Assembly: GCA_902525995.1 (NCBI GenBank)
Contig: CABZJG010000062.1
Span: 1 to 9,462 of the forward strand
DNA: 9,462 nt
Reading direction: 5' to 3'
DNA from: Paracoccaceae bacterium
GTDB taxonomy: Bacteria; Pseudomonadota; Alphaproteobacteria; Rhodobacterales; Rhodobacteraceae
Shown here: one piece after another, positions 1 to 6,729 of the stretch
How the letters are laid out: each line of letters starts with the position of its first letter
Numbering within the stretch: position 1 is the stretch's first letter
The notes under the pieces: generated by a model
What the model saw: the letters and a program-made list of their open reading frames with translations, nothing else
Databases searched by the model: none
What the model was told of the DNA's origin: nothing
Position numbers and translations under genes: made by a program

Positions 1-1
1 A

Positions 2-78
2 TGGCGGCCCCTGAAGGACTCGAACCCTCAACCTGCCGATTAGAAGTCGGCTGCTCTATCCAGTTGAGCTAAGGGGCC
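2..78 (-). tRNA. tRNA-Arg (anticodon TCT), complete with encoded CCA
   Basis: Read on the minus strand, this folds into a full cloverleaf. The acceptor stem is GGCCCCT pairing with AGGGGCC, followed by discriminator G and a genomically encoded CCA (positions 2-4). The D stem is GCTC/GAGC. The anticodon stem GCCGA/TCGGC encloses the loop CTTCTAA, which puts TCT at positions 34-36 and so reads AGA (and probably AGG) arginine codons. The T arm is GAGGG/CCTTC around TTCGAGT. All stems pair, with one G-T pair in the T stem, so the gene looks functional. It is divergent from the P450 gene. Confidence 0.96.
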
Positions 79-94
79 GCAAGTAGATGACGCC

Positions 95-122
95 TGATAA
101 ACCGATTGCGAACGGAATTCAA
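95..122 (-). promoter_or_regulatory. candidate promoter of the tRNA-Arg gene
   Basis: On the minus strand a -35-like TTGAAT (117-122) is followed after 16 bases by a -10-like TTATCA (95-100). This would start transcription about 10 bases before the mature tRNA 5' end, a normal leader length. The -35 is good and the -10 is poor, so this is a plausible guess from spacing and position. Confidence 0.35.
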
Positions 123-156
123 AACCTAAAACAAAGATTTTCAAATTTGTTTGCCA

Positions 157-185
157 TTAACTGATTAATTGGTGCAAGCTATAAA
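157..185 (+). promoter_or_regulatory. candidate promoter of the P450 gene
   Basis: TTAACT (157-162) and TATAAA (180-185) are separated by 17 bases, resembling a sigma-70 promoter. The start of transcription would fall near 192, giving a leader of about 20 bases before the ATG at 212. A short palindrome, ATTAA-CTGA-TTAAT (156-169), overlaps the -35, and a larger dyad surrounds the -10 (separate entry). Expression from it is inferred only from consensus match. Confidence 0.4.
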
Positions 186-200
186 GAAGCTACGCACCAA
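169..200. repeat. inverted repeat around the P450 -10 box (possible operator)
   Basis: TTGGTGC (169-175) and its exact reverse complement GCACCAA (194-200) flank the TATAAA box, with 18 bases between them. Inside the arms, GCT (178-180) and AGC (188-190) extend the symmetry imperfectly. The right arm touches the AAGGG Shine-Dalgarno sequence (199-203). Its position around the -10 fits a repressor operator, but no regulator gene is adjacent, and chance similarity in an AT-rich gap cannot be excluded. Confidence 0.4.
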
Positions 201-211
201 GGGCGCTCATC

Positions 212-1375
212 ATGCCTCAACCCCCGGTATTTGAAATTGATCCTAACGTTTTTCACGACGATCCATATCCGATTCTTAAAAGAATGCGCGCACAAGCACC
301 AATTGCGTTTGTACCGGCTCTGAATGCAATCTTAATTACTCAATGCGATGATATTTTTACCCTCGAAAAGCAGATTGATGTCTTTTCTTCGGACCAGCCT
401 GACGGGCTGATGACGAAGCTGATGGGTCAAAACATGATGCGCAAAGATGGCAATGAGCATTTGGCAGAACGCAAGGCCATATTTCCAACGGTTTCGCCAA
501 AGACTGTTCAAAACGTATGGAAAAAAGCATTTCAGCAGGCAACGATCGCAGTTCTTGATCGCATTGCGCCAAATACCATAACCGATTTGGTCACTGATTT
601 TGCCATGCCAGTTTTGGCAGAAGCTCTCAAAGAAATGACCGGCCTTGTGAATATGAGCTGGCAAGAAATGGACCGGGTCAGCCAAGGTATGATCGACGGT
701 TGCGCCAATTATTCAGCAGACCCGCAAGTGGAAGCCCGATGCAACGATTGCACCACATCGATAGATCGCCACATCGACCAAAGAATAGCCTCGGGATTTC
801 TTGAAGAGGATCTTTCTCTACTAGCTGTGCAACTTCGTGCCGGTTTAAGCCTTGAGCAAACAAGAGCAAACATCAAACTTGCGATTTCAGGAGGCCAAAA
901 TGAACCCCGCGATGCAATTGCAGGTCTTGTTTGGGCGCTATTGAAGCACCCAAACCATCTTGCTGATCTTCTCGGCGGCGCGCTTAGCCAGCTACAGGTC
1001 TTTGAGGAATACTGCCGCTGGATTTCACCTATTGGGATGTCACCACGCAGAGTGGCAAAAGCGTATAGCTACAAAGATATACAGTTCTACCCTGAACAAA
1101 GGGTATTTTTCATGTTTGGGTCTGGAAATCGCGATGAAGAGGCCTTTGAAAAACCCGACGTGTTTGACCCTTATCAAGACAGCTCCAAGGCCATTACATT
1201 TGGTGCTGGGCCACATTTTTGCGCTGGGGCATGGGCCAGTAAATGCCTTATTGCCGAAGTTGCAATACCGATGCTTTTCAGCCGGTTTGCCAGCTTAAAA
1301 ATCGCCAGCCCAGTTGAATTTTCTGGCTGGGCATTTCGTGGGCCAACCTCTGTTCCAGTTTTGTGGCAAAAATAA
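212..1375 (+). CDS. cytochrome P450
   Basis: This is a soluble bacterial-type P450 of 387 residues, close to the usual 390-420, with no signal peptide or membrane anchor. The heme-binding signature FGAGPHFCAG lies at residues 330-339, so Cys337 is the expected thiolate ligand. The K-helix ExxR pair is Glu266/Arg269, and the typical GNRD stretch precedes the heme loop. The I helix carries GGQNEPRD (227-234): proline occupies the place where most P450s have the catalytic acid-Thr pair, so oxygen activation may differ from the standard monooxygenase. The substrate cannot be told from sequence. The start at 212 has an AAGGG ribosome site (199-203) eight bases upstream. No ferredoxin or ferredoxin reductase is encoded nearby, so electrons would come from partners elsewhere. 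It lies between tRNA-Arg and pgsA, 44 bases before the latter; it could share transcription with pgsA, but there is no functional link I can argue. Confidence 0.95.
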   Translation: MPQPPVFEIDPNVFHDDPYPILKRMRAQAPIAFVPALNAILITQCDDIFTLEKQIDVFSSDQPDGLMTKLMGQNMMRKDGNEHLAERKAIFPTVSPKTVQNVWKKAFQQATIAVLDRIAPNTITDLVTDFAMPVLAEALKEMTGLVNMSWQEMDRVSQGMIDGCANYSADPQVEARCNDCTTSIDRHIDQRIASGFLEEDLSLLAVQLRAGLSLEQTRANIKLAISGGQNEPRDAIAGLVWALLKHPNHLADLLGGALSQLQVFEEYCRWISPIGMSPRRVAKAYSYKDIQFYPEQRVFFMFGSGNRDEEAFEKPDVFDPYQDSSKAITFGAGPHFCAGAWASKCLIAEVAIPMLFSRFASLKIASPVEFSGWAFRGPTSVPVLWQK

Positions 1376-1419
1376 ATGTTTCGCTTTTACTTAGCCATAA
1401 GATTGTTTAGAGCTTTTCT

Positions 1420-2088
1420 ATGACATGGAACATTCCAAATATACTGACTGTCCTGCGGTTGTTGGCGGCGCCAGGGGTGGCCGTGATGTTTTTGTATTTT
1501 ACCAGACCCTATGCTGATTGGTTCGCACTTTTATTGTTTGTTGCTGCGGCCGTAACAGACTGGTTTGATGGATTTCTGGCGCGCGCCTGGAAACAAGAAA
1601 CAAAATTGGGCACCATGCTGGATCCAATCGCGGACAAGGCCATGGTTGTCATCGCCTTAATGATTATTGTCGGGTATTCAAGCATGTCACCCTGGTTGGT
1701 TTTACCGGCGACGGTGATTTTGTTTCGAGAAGTTTTCATATCCGGGCTTCGGGAATTTTTGGTCGATACCGCTGGAACTCTTAAAGTCACAGTTTTGGCA
1801 AAGTGGAAAACCACGGCCCAGATGGTCGCCATTTCTTTTCTGTTCTCACAAGGTGTCTTTGAGCACTATCTTATCATGTCCTCTATTGGCATGGATCAAG
1901 CGGCTATTGCCTCTATTTTAGACGGCGGCGCCACAGACGATATGGGACTGCGTTGGAAGTTCAATGCAATGGTATGGTCCGGAAATATAGGTGTTGGTTT
2001 ACTCTGGGTTGCTGCAGCTTTGACATTGATTACCGGGTATGACTATTTTGCAAAGTCTTTGCCTTTTTTGAAAGATGACAAGTCATGA
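1420..2088 (+). CDS. pgsA: CDP-diacylglycerol--glycerol-3-phosphate 3-phosphatidyltransferase
   Basis: This integral inner-membrane enzyme condenses CDP-diacylglycerol with glycerol-3-phosphate to give phosphatidylglycerophosphate, the committed step to phosphatidylglycerol and cardiolipin. The 222-residue protein carries the full CDP-alcohol phosphatidyltransferase signature: Asp47, Asp50-Gly51, Ala54-Arg55, Gly64, Asp68 and Asp72, which bind the metal ions and the CDP group. Several hydrophobic helices (about 8-27, 34-46, 73-104 and 186-206) give the expected polytopic layout. The N-terminus MTWNIPNILTVLRLLAAPG is the family's usual start, although the ribosome site is weak (TAGAG, 1408-1412). 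Its stop overlaps the moaD start by ATGA, so the two are probably translationally coupled. In related bacteria, as I recall, uvrC precedes pgsA; here a P450 does. Confidence 0.96.
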   Translation: MTWNIPNILTVLRLLAAPGVAVMFLYFTRPYADWFALLLFVAAAVTDWFDGFLARAWKQETKLGTMLDPIADKAMVVIALMIIVGYSSMSPWLVLPATVILFREVFISGLREFLVDTAGTLKVTVLAKWKTTAQMVAISFLFSQGVFEHYLIMSSIGMDQAAIASILDGGATDDMGLRWKFNAMVWSGNIGVGLLWVAAALTLITGYDYFAKSLPFLKDDKS

Positions 2089-2330
2089 AAGTACTTTACT
2101 TTGCTTGGCTCAGGGAACGTATTGGATTGTCGGCCGAAGACGTCGAAACATCAGCAGAAACCATTAAAGAGCTTGTTCACGAACTTAGCAGCCGCGCACC
2201 ACGTTATGAGGCCGCTTTTTCTGATCTTAGTGCTGTGCGCTGTGCTCTTGATCAAAACCTTGTCCCGTTTGACACCCCGCTGGGTGATGCAAGAGAGGTT
2301 GCATTTTTTCCACCGATGACAGGTGGCTGA
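2085..2330 (+). CDS. moaD: molybdopterin synthase sulfur carrier subunit MoaD
   Basis: This is the small ubiquitin-like subunit that carries the sulfur for converting precursor Z (cPMP) to molybdopterin. At 81 residues it has the family's normal length. It ends in the essential Gly80-Gly81, whose C-terminus is adenylated and turned into a thiocarboxylate. The preceding FFPPMTGG tail and the N-terminal MKVLYFAWLRERIG strand are typical. Its ATG (2085-2087) overlaps the pgsA stop, and moaE starts two bases after its own stop, as expected for subunits made in equal amounts. The enzymes that activate MoaD and make cPMP (MoeB, MoaA, MoaC) are not in the window. Confidence 0.95.
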   Translation: MKVLYFAWLRERIGLSAEDVETSAETIKELVHELSSRAPRYEAAFSDLSAVRCALDQNLVPFDTPLGDAREVAFFPPMTGG

Positions 2331-2332
2331 TC

Positions 2333-2776
2333 ATGTATGTGAAAATACAGGAAGCTGCTTTTGATGTTGGCGCCCAGATCAACGCATTTTCTCAACGTCA
2401 TTCCAAGATGGGCGCGATTGCGACCTTTACGGGCATCGTACGCGATAATGACGATGAGACCCTGAAAGCAATGGAAATTGAGCATTATCCAGGAATGGCC
2501 GAAAAAGCCATTTCCGAAATTGTGCAGTCCGCAGTTGAACGATGGTCACTGGGCGACGCTTTGGTTATTCATCGATTTGGAACACTTGCCCCTGGCGAGA
2601 TCATCATGATGGTTGCCACCGCTGCCGTCCACCGAAAGGACGCATTTGAGGCTGCTGAATTCTTAATGGACTATTTGAAATCACGCGCGCCGTTTTGGAA
2701 AAAGGAAATCACCAAAGAAGGGGTGACTTGGGTACCAAGCAAGCAAAATGATGAGGATGCTCTAGACAGATGGTGA
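2333..2776 (+). CDS. moaE: molybdopterin synthase catalytic subunit MoaE
   Basis: This is the large subunit of cytoplasmic molybdopterin synthase, which inserts two sulfurs from thiocarboxylated MoaD into cPMP. The 147-residue protein contains the hallmark regions: FTGIVRDND (32-40), EHYPGMAEKA (50-59), HRFGTLAPGE (80-89), VHRKDAFEA (99-107) and LKSRAPFWKKE (115-125). Lys116 and Lys123 line up with the active-site lysines 119 and 126 of the E. coli enzyme. The start two bases after moaD, with an AGGTGG ribosome site (2321-2326) inside the end of moaD, indicates coupled translation. Its stop is separated by a single base from the stop of the convergent coiled-coil gene, leaving no room for a dedicated terminator. 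Confidence 0.96.
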   Translation: MYVKIQEAAFDVGAQINAFSQRHSKMGAIATFTGIVRDNDDETLKAMEIEHYPGMAEKAISEIVQSAVERWSLGDALVIHRFGTLAPGEIIMMVATAAVHRKDAFEAAEFLMDYLKSRAPFWKKEITKEGVTWVPSKQNDEDALDRW

Positions 2777-2777
2777 G

Positions 2778-3107
2778 CTAGGTCTTGTCTTGATCTTTGT
2801 TAAGCTGTGACTGCAAATCTTCGTTTTCTAGCCGCGCGTTGTGCAGACCCTCCATGGCTGCCTTTAATTCGGCTTCGACTTGCGCCATTTGACTTGTGAG
2901 GTCAGCTTCGCGCTGCTGCATATAAGAGACCGCGCTATATCTTGCTTCTTCTGCGTCATTGAGTTCTTGCGCCATACGCTCAAATTCGTTGATGTCCGAT
3001 TTGGCAACCCGGGTGATGCGATGCAAAAGCCAATGTGCAAACCAACCCACTGCAAACGCCACAAACAAAACTATGGCAGTTGCAATGATAAATTCAATTC
3101 TGTTCAT
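2778..3107 (-). CDS. small membrane-anchored coiled-coil protein, function unknown
   Basis: This 109-residue protein has one N-terminal membrane helix (about residues 5-28). A long, highly charged helical stretch (about 38-104), rich in Glu, Gln, Leu and Ala, reads as a coiled coil. A few basic residues (HRITRVAK, 29-36) follow the helix, suggesting the coiled coil faces the cytoplasm. I do not recognise a named family. It is a real gene by position: its ATG lies 14 bases inside the end of the upstream OmpA-family gene and has a strong AAAGAGG ribosome site within that gene, six bases before the start, so the two are probably translated together. A structural or scaffolding role in the envelope beside the OmpA-family protein is inference. 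It ends on TAG, one base from the moaE stop. Confidence 0.85.
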   Translation of the reverse strand: MNRIEFIIATAIVLFVAFAVGWFAHWLLHRITRVAKSDINEFERMAQELNDAEEARYSAVSYMQQREADLTSQMAQVEAELKAAMEGLHNARLENEDLQSQLNKDQDKT

Positions 3108-4977
3108 CTGCGGCCTCTTTGGGTTGTGATTTTGATTTGGCTAGATCATCTGGCTGAAGATTAGTCTGGTCATGAATAAGGTTAAACTCTATCCGCCGAT
3201 TGGTTTCACGTCCATCTTCTGTGTCATTAGGCGCAATAGGCTGGCTTTCACCATAGCCTTTTGCAACAAAACTTGACGTCAAAATTCTTCGCCTCTGAAG
3301 CTCGACCAGAACCGCTTGAGCACGCGATTGGCTAAGTTTCTGGTTCATCTCTTCGCGTCCCTGACTGTCAGTGTGGCCCGCAATTTCAAGAGGTATCTCA
3401 CCACAGGTTTTAAACACGTCTGCCAAATCATCTAAAAGTTCATGTCCTTCAAGATCGACCCGATCTGACCCAGGCTCAAAATTTATTTTCCGCTCTGAAA
3501 GTAATCCATTAATTTGCGCAAGACACTCTTGTGCAGATGGTACATATACTTCAATCTTGCGCGGCGGCGCATACTCAACTTTTACTCTAAAGTCATAGTC
3601 TTGGGGCAGTTTTTCGATCAGTTGATTGGTAATGTCAGCCTTTGCCGTTTCGTGTTCTGTTCGGCCCCTAACCTCCACTTCATCCAGAGTAATGGTCACA
3701 ATGCCTTGTTTTAATAGCGACAAAGCTTCGACGCCTGCCATCACATAAATCGACCAGTCAGTTGGTAAGTTTTCGTCTAAACTTAGCACAGTATAGACCG
3801 CATCCTTACCAAATCGGGCCTTCGCCAAGCTCTGGAAAACCTCTTCATTCACAGTGGTCTTTATTGGTCCGCGAAATTGGGCCAAGCCTTCAGGACTAAG
3901 CGTGGCAATGAATTCGGCTTGACCACGCCCACACACCACTTTGGGTTTGGGAAGAACTCCCTGAATAGTGTAAACATCTGGCAAAACAGTGTTCAGATTG
4001 TCGATAACCAGATCAAATTCTTTTTGCGGCGTGGCCGCATCGGCCACCAATTTAATCTCTGTGTCGGTAATGGTTAAGCTGCCGGCGGCCAAACTATCCA
4101 AGGCCTTTAGAGCGTTTTGGATAGCCTTCGGCCAATGTACATCTGGCATCCCCAAACCTATTTGGCAGCTTTGCTTACCCTCAAAGGCATAGGCCATTAT
4201 GCTTTTTAATATCTGGCCCTGAACCTCAGCATCCAGTGCAGAGCACGCCTCAAGGCGAAAGCCTTCTTCGAGCTTTATAGCGCGGAAAACAAACGGCGAA
4301 ATAACTGGCCGCGGCACTGATATTTTCAGAAAAAGCGTAACCCCTTTGGGCGTTGATCGTCCTAAAGAGGTTTGCAATTTACGCTTATCGTCTAAGGAAT
4401 TCGCTATTGTCTCCACCGATACAGATCCTGCAGAAATGGCGATTTTTGCTATTTCCGTTTGCTCGACCGCCTCAAGCGCAAGGCGAAGGGCGGGCTCCAA
4501 ATTTACTGGTGACGGATAGGCAGCAACTGTTATCAAATCGCTAACTTGCTTGTCCGAACCCACCGCTTTTGCCAACTCTTTCAAAAACCCAGCGCGGTCA
4601 CTGGTCGTCGGCATCAACCCGATAACCGACACCGTCGAAAGATTCTTTAAAATTTCTAGGGAAAAGTTTGGAGAATACCCATCATCATTGTCCAACAAAA
4701 CTGTTTGATCAACTAGGCGTGCTGCGTCAACAACGCTGCCTGCAACGCTGATCGCTTGAAATCTTTCAGCGTCGTCTATCGCATCGCCGATGACAAATAC
4801 TTGTAAACCATCCGCTTCTGCATGAGCCCATGTTAACCCTGCCTCTTTAAAGCTTTGATTGATCGCATCTTTGGAGGCTTCTTCAATAAATCGCACCGAA
4901 ACGCCTGCTGCCAAGACACACAGACATGCTGCGATAATAAAGCTAATCAGGGGGTAAATCACCCAAGACAGTCGCAT
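3094..4977 (-). CDS. OmpA-family protein with N-terminal membrane anchor and BON-like region
   Basis: This is a large (627-residue) envelope protein. An N-terminal hydrophobic helix (about 5-27) serves as an uncleaved anchor or signal sequence. BON-like alpha/beta segments follow; the clearest is about residues 35-80, containing the GLQVFVIGDA strand and VAGSVVDAARLVD. A C-terminal OmpA domain spans about 498-602. That domain has GHTDSQG with Asp537, LSQSRA with Arg552 fifteen residues later, and GYGESQP and NRRIEF, the pattern that binds diaminopimelate in peptidoglycan. It therefore probably tethers membrane to cell wall in the periplasm. A TTG at 5035-5037 would extend it by 20 polar residues, but I chose the ATG at 4975-4977: MRLS followed by the helix matches relatives I recall, and a GGA lies just upstream. 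It sits 60 bases downstream of ubiA and overlaps the coiled-coil gene by 14 bases. No beta-barrel domain is evident. Confidence 0.9.
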   Translation of the reverse strand: MRLSWVIYPLISFIIAACLCVLAAGVSVRFIEEASKDAINQSFKEAGLTWAHAEADGLQVFVIGDAIDDAERFQAISVAGSVVDAARLVDQTVLLDNDDGYSPNFSLEILKNLSTVSVIGLMPTTSDRAGFLKELAKAVGSDKQVSDLITVAAYPSPVNLEPALRLALEAVEQTEIAKIAISAGSVSVETIANSLDDKRKLQTSLGRSTPKGVTLFLKISVPRPVISPFVFRAIKLEEGFRLEACSALDAEVQGQILKSIMAYAFEGKQSCQIGLGMPDVHWPKAIQNALKALDSLAAGSLTITDTEIKLVADAATPQKEFDLVIDNLNTVLPDVYTIQGVLPKPKVVCGRGQAEFIATLSPEGLAQFRGPIKTTVNEEVFQSLAKARFGKDAVYTVLSLDENLPTDWSIYVMAGVEALSLLKQGIVTITLDEVEVRGRTEHETAKADITNQLIEKLPQDYDFRVKVEYAPPRKIEVYVPSAQECLAQINGLLSERKINFEPGSDRVDLEGHELLDDLADVFKTCGEIPLEIAGHTDSQGREEMNQKLSQSRAQAVLVELQRRRILTSSFVAKGYGESQPIAPNDTEDGRETNRRIEFNLIHDQTNLQPDDLAKSKSQPKEAADEQN

Positions 4978-5037
4978 ATTCGTTCCATCGCTAAGACTTC
5001 TATTGGTTTTGTTAAGGCCAACCCCTTCATGTTTCAA

Positions 5038-5994
5038 TCACACGATCAACGCAACTGTGAAAAATGCAAGCGGCAATAAACCCGCATCGCGATTTGACCT
5101 AAATAGTTTAAGTAAAACCGCGCCGTCCTTTAGCTCTAAACGCCGCATTTGCCAAATGAGGTGGCTTACGAATGCAAAAACTCCCAAGGTACAAAAAACC
5201 CTTGGACCTGAATCTAGGGCAACAAAAATTGCTGAAACCATGAAAACACCGCTGATGGCCGTGAACCGTCTTAGCCAGACCAAACTGTCATCGCCAAATA
5301 GCCGTGCAGTTGATTTGATGCCGATTAAGGCATCATCTTCTGTGTCTTGATGGGCATAGATCGTGTCATAAAACAACGTCCACGCAATACCGCTAAAATA
5401 CAAAAGAAAAGCGGGCCAGCCGAGGCTTCCACTATGCGCTGCATAGCCTAGCAAAGCGCCCCAGTTAAAGGCAATGCCTAAGAATGCCTGAGGCCACCAA
5501 GTAAATCTTTTGGCAAACGGATAGATCACAACTGGCACCAGAGCGATTAAACCAAGAAAAATTGCAGCTTTTTGAAAAGAAAGTAAAATGAGGCCTGCCA
5601 AGGCAGTTTGAAAAAACATCCAAATCAATGCCTGTCTCACACTTATTTGACCAGATGGGATAGGGCGAGATTTTGTCCGCGCCACTTGCCCATCTAGGTT
5701 TCGATCCGTGATGTCATTCCACGTGCACCCCGCGCCACGCATCAGCAAAGCGCCGATTGCACACCCGAAAAATATCCATAAATCCGAAAGTTGTGGATCG
5801 TTATTTTCAAGAATTGCCAACCATAAGCCCCACCAACAAGGGATCAATAATAGCCAAGTGCCAATTGGGCGATCAATGCGTGACAAACGTAGATAGCCCT
5901 GTGCCCAAACTGGGGCCATTGTATCAACCCAATTTCCTTCAACGGCATCAAAAACTTGATCACTTGCCTCTGGTTTTGTGTCTCGCTCGGGCAT
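5038..5994 (-). CDS. ubiA: 4-hydroxybenzoate polyprenyltransferase
   Basis: This inner-membrane UbiA-family prenyltransferase attaches the polyprenyl tail to 4-hydroxybenzoate, the first membrane step of ubiquinone synthesis. The 318-residue protein contains both aspartate-rich motifs that bind magnesium and the prenyl diphosphate: NDITDRNLD (93-101) and YDTIYAHQDTEDD (209-221). The usual RTKSRPIPSG loop lies at 106-115 and several hydrophobic helices are present. The frame is open 31 codons further upstream to an ATG at 6087, but that stretch is polar and lies wholly inside rsmE. The ATG at 5992-5994 gives a normal length and N-terminus. It reads leftward; its stop is 60 bases before the OmpA-family start, so these genes may be cotranscribed. 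Heme O or chlorophyll synthases are less likely, given the 4-hydroxybenzoate-type second motif. Confidence 0.94.
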   Translation of the reverse strand: MPERDTKPEASDQVFDAVEGNWVDTMAPVWAQGYLRLSRIDRPIGTWLLLIPCWWGLWLAILENNDPQLSDLWIFFGCAIGALLMRGAGCTWNDITDRNLDGQVARTKSRPIPSGQISVRQALIWMFFQTALAGLILLSFQKAAIFLGLIALVPVVIYPFAKRFTWWPQAFLGIAFNWGALLGYAAHSGSLGWPAFLLYFSGIAWTLFYDTIYAHQDTEDDALIGIKSTARLFGDDSLVWLRRFTAISGVFMVSAIFVALDSGPRVFCTLGVFAFVSHLIWQMRRLELKDGAVLLKLFRSNRDAGLLPLAFFTVALIV

Positions 5995-6006
5995 ATGTTG
6001 GCTTTC

Positions 6007-6729
6007 ATGACGACTAAAATCAGGCTCTTTGTAGATCACCCCCTTGGTGCAGCGCAATCTGTTGAATTGACGCGCGAGCAAGCGCATTATTTATTTGCAG
6101 TTATGCGCCAACCTGTGGGGGCGTCCGTATCGCTTTTTAATAGTAGGGATGGGCAGTGGCAGGCGGAAATAGTCGAAGCGGGCAAACGCAAAGGTATTTT
6201 GCTTTGTAAAAAACAAACCAAAGCTTTACAGATGCCACCGGACCTTTGGTTTATGTTTGCTCCAATTAAAAAATCACGTACCGACTTCATTGTTGAAAAA
6301 GCCGCCGAAATGGGTGCAGCGCGCATCTTGCCTATACAAACCGAGTTCACCAATTCCGAACGTGTCCGCCGTGATCGCCTGCAAACCCATGCCATTGAAG
6401 CCGCCGAACAATGTGGTGGCACTTTTGTGCCCCAAGTTGATGAAATGCGCTCTTTAGAAAGCCTTCTTTCCGAGTGGCCTTCAGACCGGCATCTGATGTT
6501 TTGTGATGAAGAAAAAGTTGGTCAAGCCAGCTCGCTAGCGGGTTTTCCAAAAGGACCTTGGGCAATTTTGATTGGACCCGAAGGCGGGTTTTCAAAAAAC
6601 GAGCGGCAAAAATTAAATGGTCTTTCGTTCGCCCGCAGCATCGCTCTAGGTCCGCGCATTTTACGCGCGGATACGGCAGCCGTTGCTGCCTTAAGCTTAT
6701 GGCAGACACATCTTGGTGATTGGTCATGA
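6007..6729 (+). CDS. rsmE: 16S rRNA (uracil-1498-N3)-methyltransferase
   Basis: This SPOUT-class methyltransferase uses S-adenosylmethionine to methylate N3 of U1498 in 16S rRNA. The 240-residue protein has an N-terminal PUA-like RNA-binding part (about 1-70) and a C-terminal knotted SPOUT domain. Its family motifs are EKAAEMGAARILPIQTEFTN (97-116), IEAAEQCGG (130-138), ILIGPEGGFS (187-196) and the cofactor-loop LGPRILRADTA (214-224). I chose the ATG at 6007 because MTTKIRLFVDHPLG is the family's usual start. An in-frame ATG at 5995 would add four residues, and one at 5956 would run into ubiA. No strong ribosome site is visible for either near start. Its promoter must lie within ubiA. Its stop overlaps the next gene by ATGA. 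Confidence 0.95.
   Translation: MTTKIRLFVDHPLGAAQSVELTREQAHYLFAVMRQPVGASVSLFNSRDGQWQAEIVEAGKRKGILLCKKQTKALQMPPDLWFMFAPIKKSRTDFIVEKAAEMGAARILPIQTEFTNSERVRRDRLQTHAIEAAEQCGGTFVPQVDEMRSLESLLSEWPSDRHLMFCDEEKVGQASSLAGFPKGPWAILIGPEGGFSKNERQKLNGLSFARSIALGPRILRADTAAVAALSLWQTHLGDWS

Noticed and set aside
332..685. Minus-strand open frame of 117 codons inside the P450 gene
   Set aside because: It is a shadow of the P450 frame with no ribosome site or recognisable protein features.
2764..2790. Bidirectional rho-independent terminator at the moaE/coiled-coil junction
   Set aside because: The stem is only five bases with a 17-base loop, not GC-rich, and has no T-run on either side.
4978..5037. TTG start 20 codons upstream for the OmpA-family protein
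   Set aside because: The extension is polar, has no ribosome site and would place the membrane helix unusually far inside; the ATG at 4977 gives the expected MRLS start.
5995..6087. Upstream 31-codon extension of ubiA to an ATG at 6087
   Set aside because: It lies entirely within the start of rsmE on the other strand, lacks family similarity and makes the protein longer than usual.
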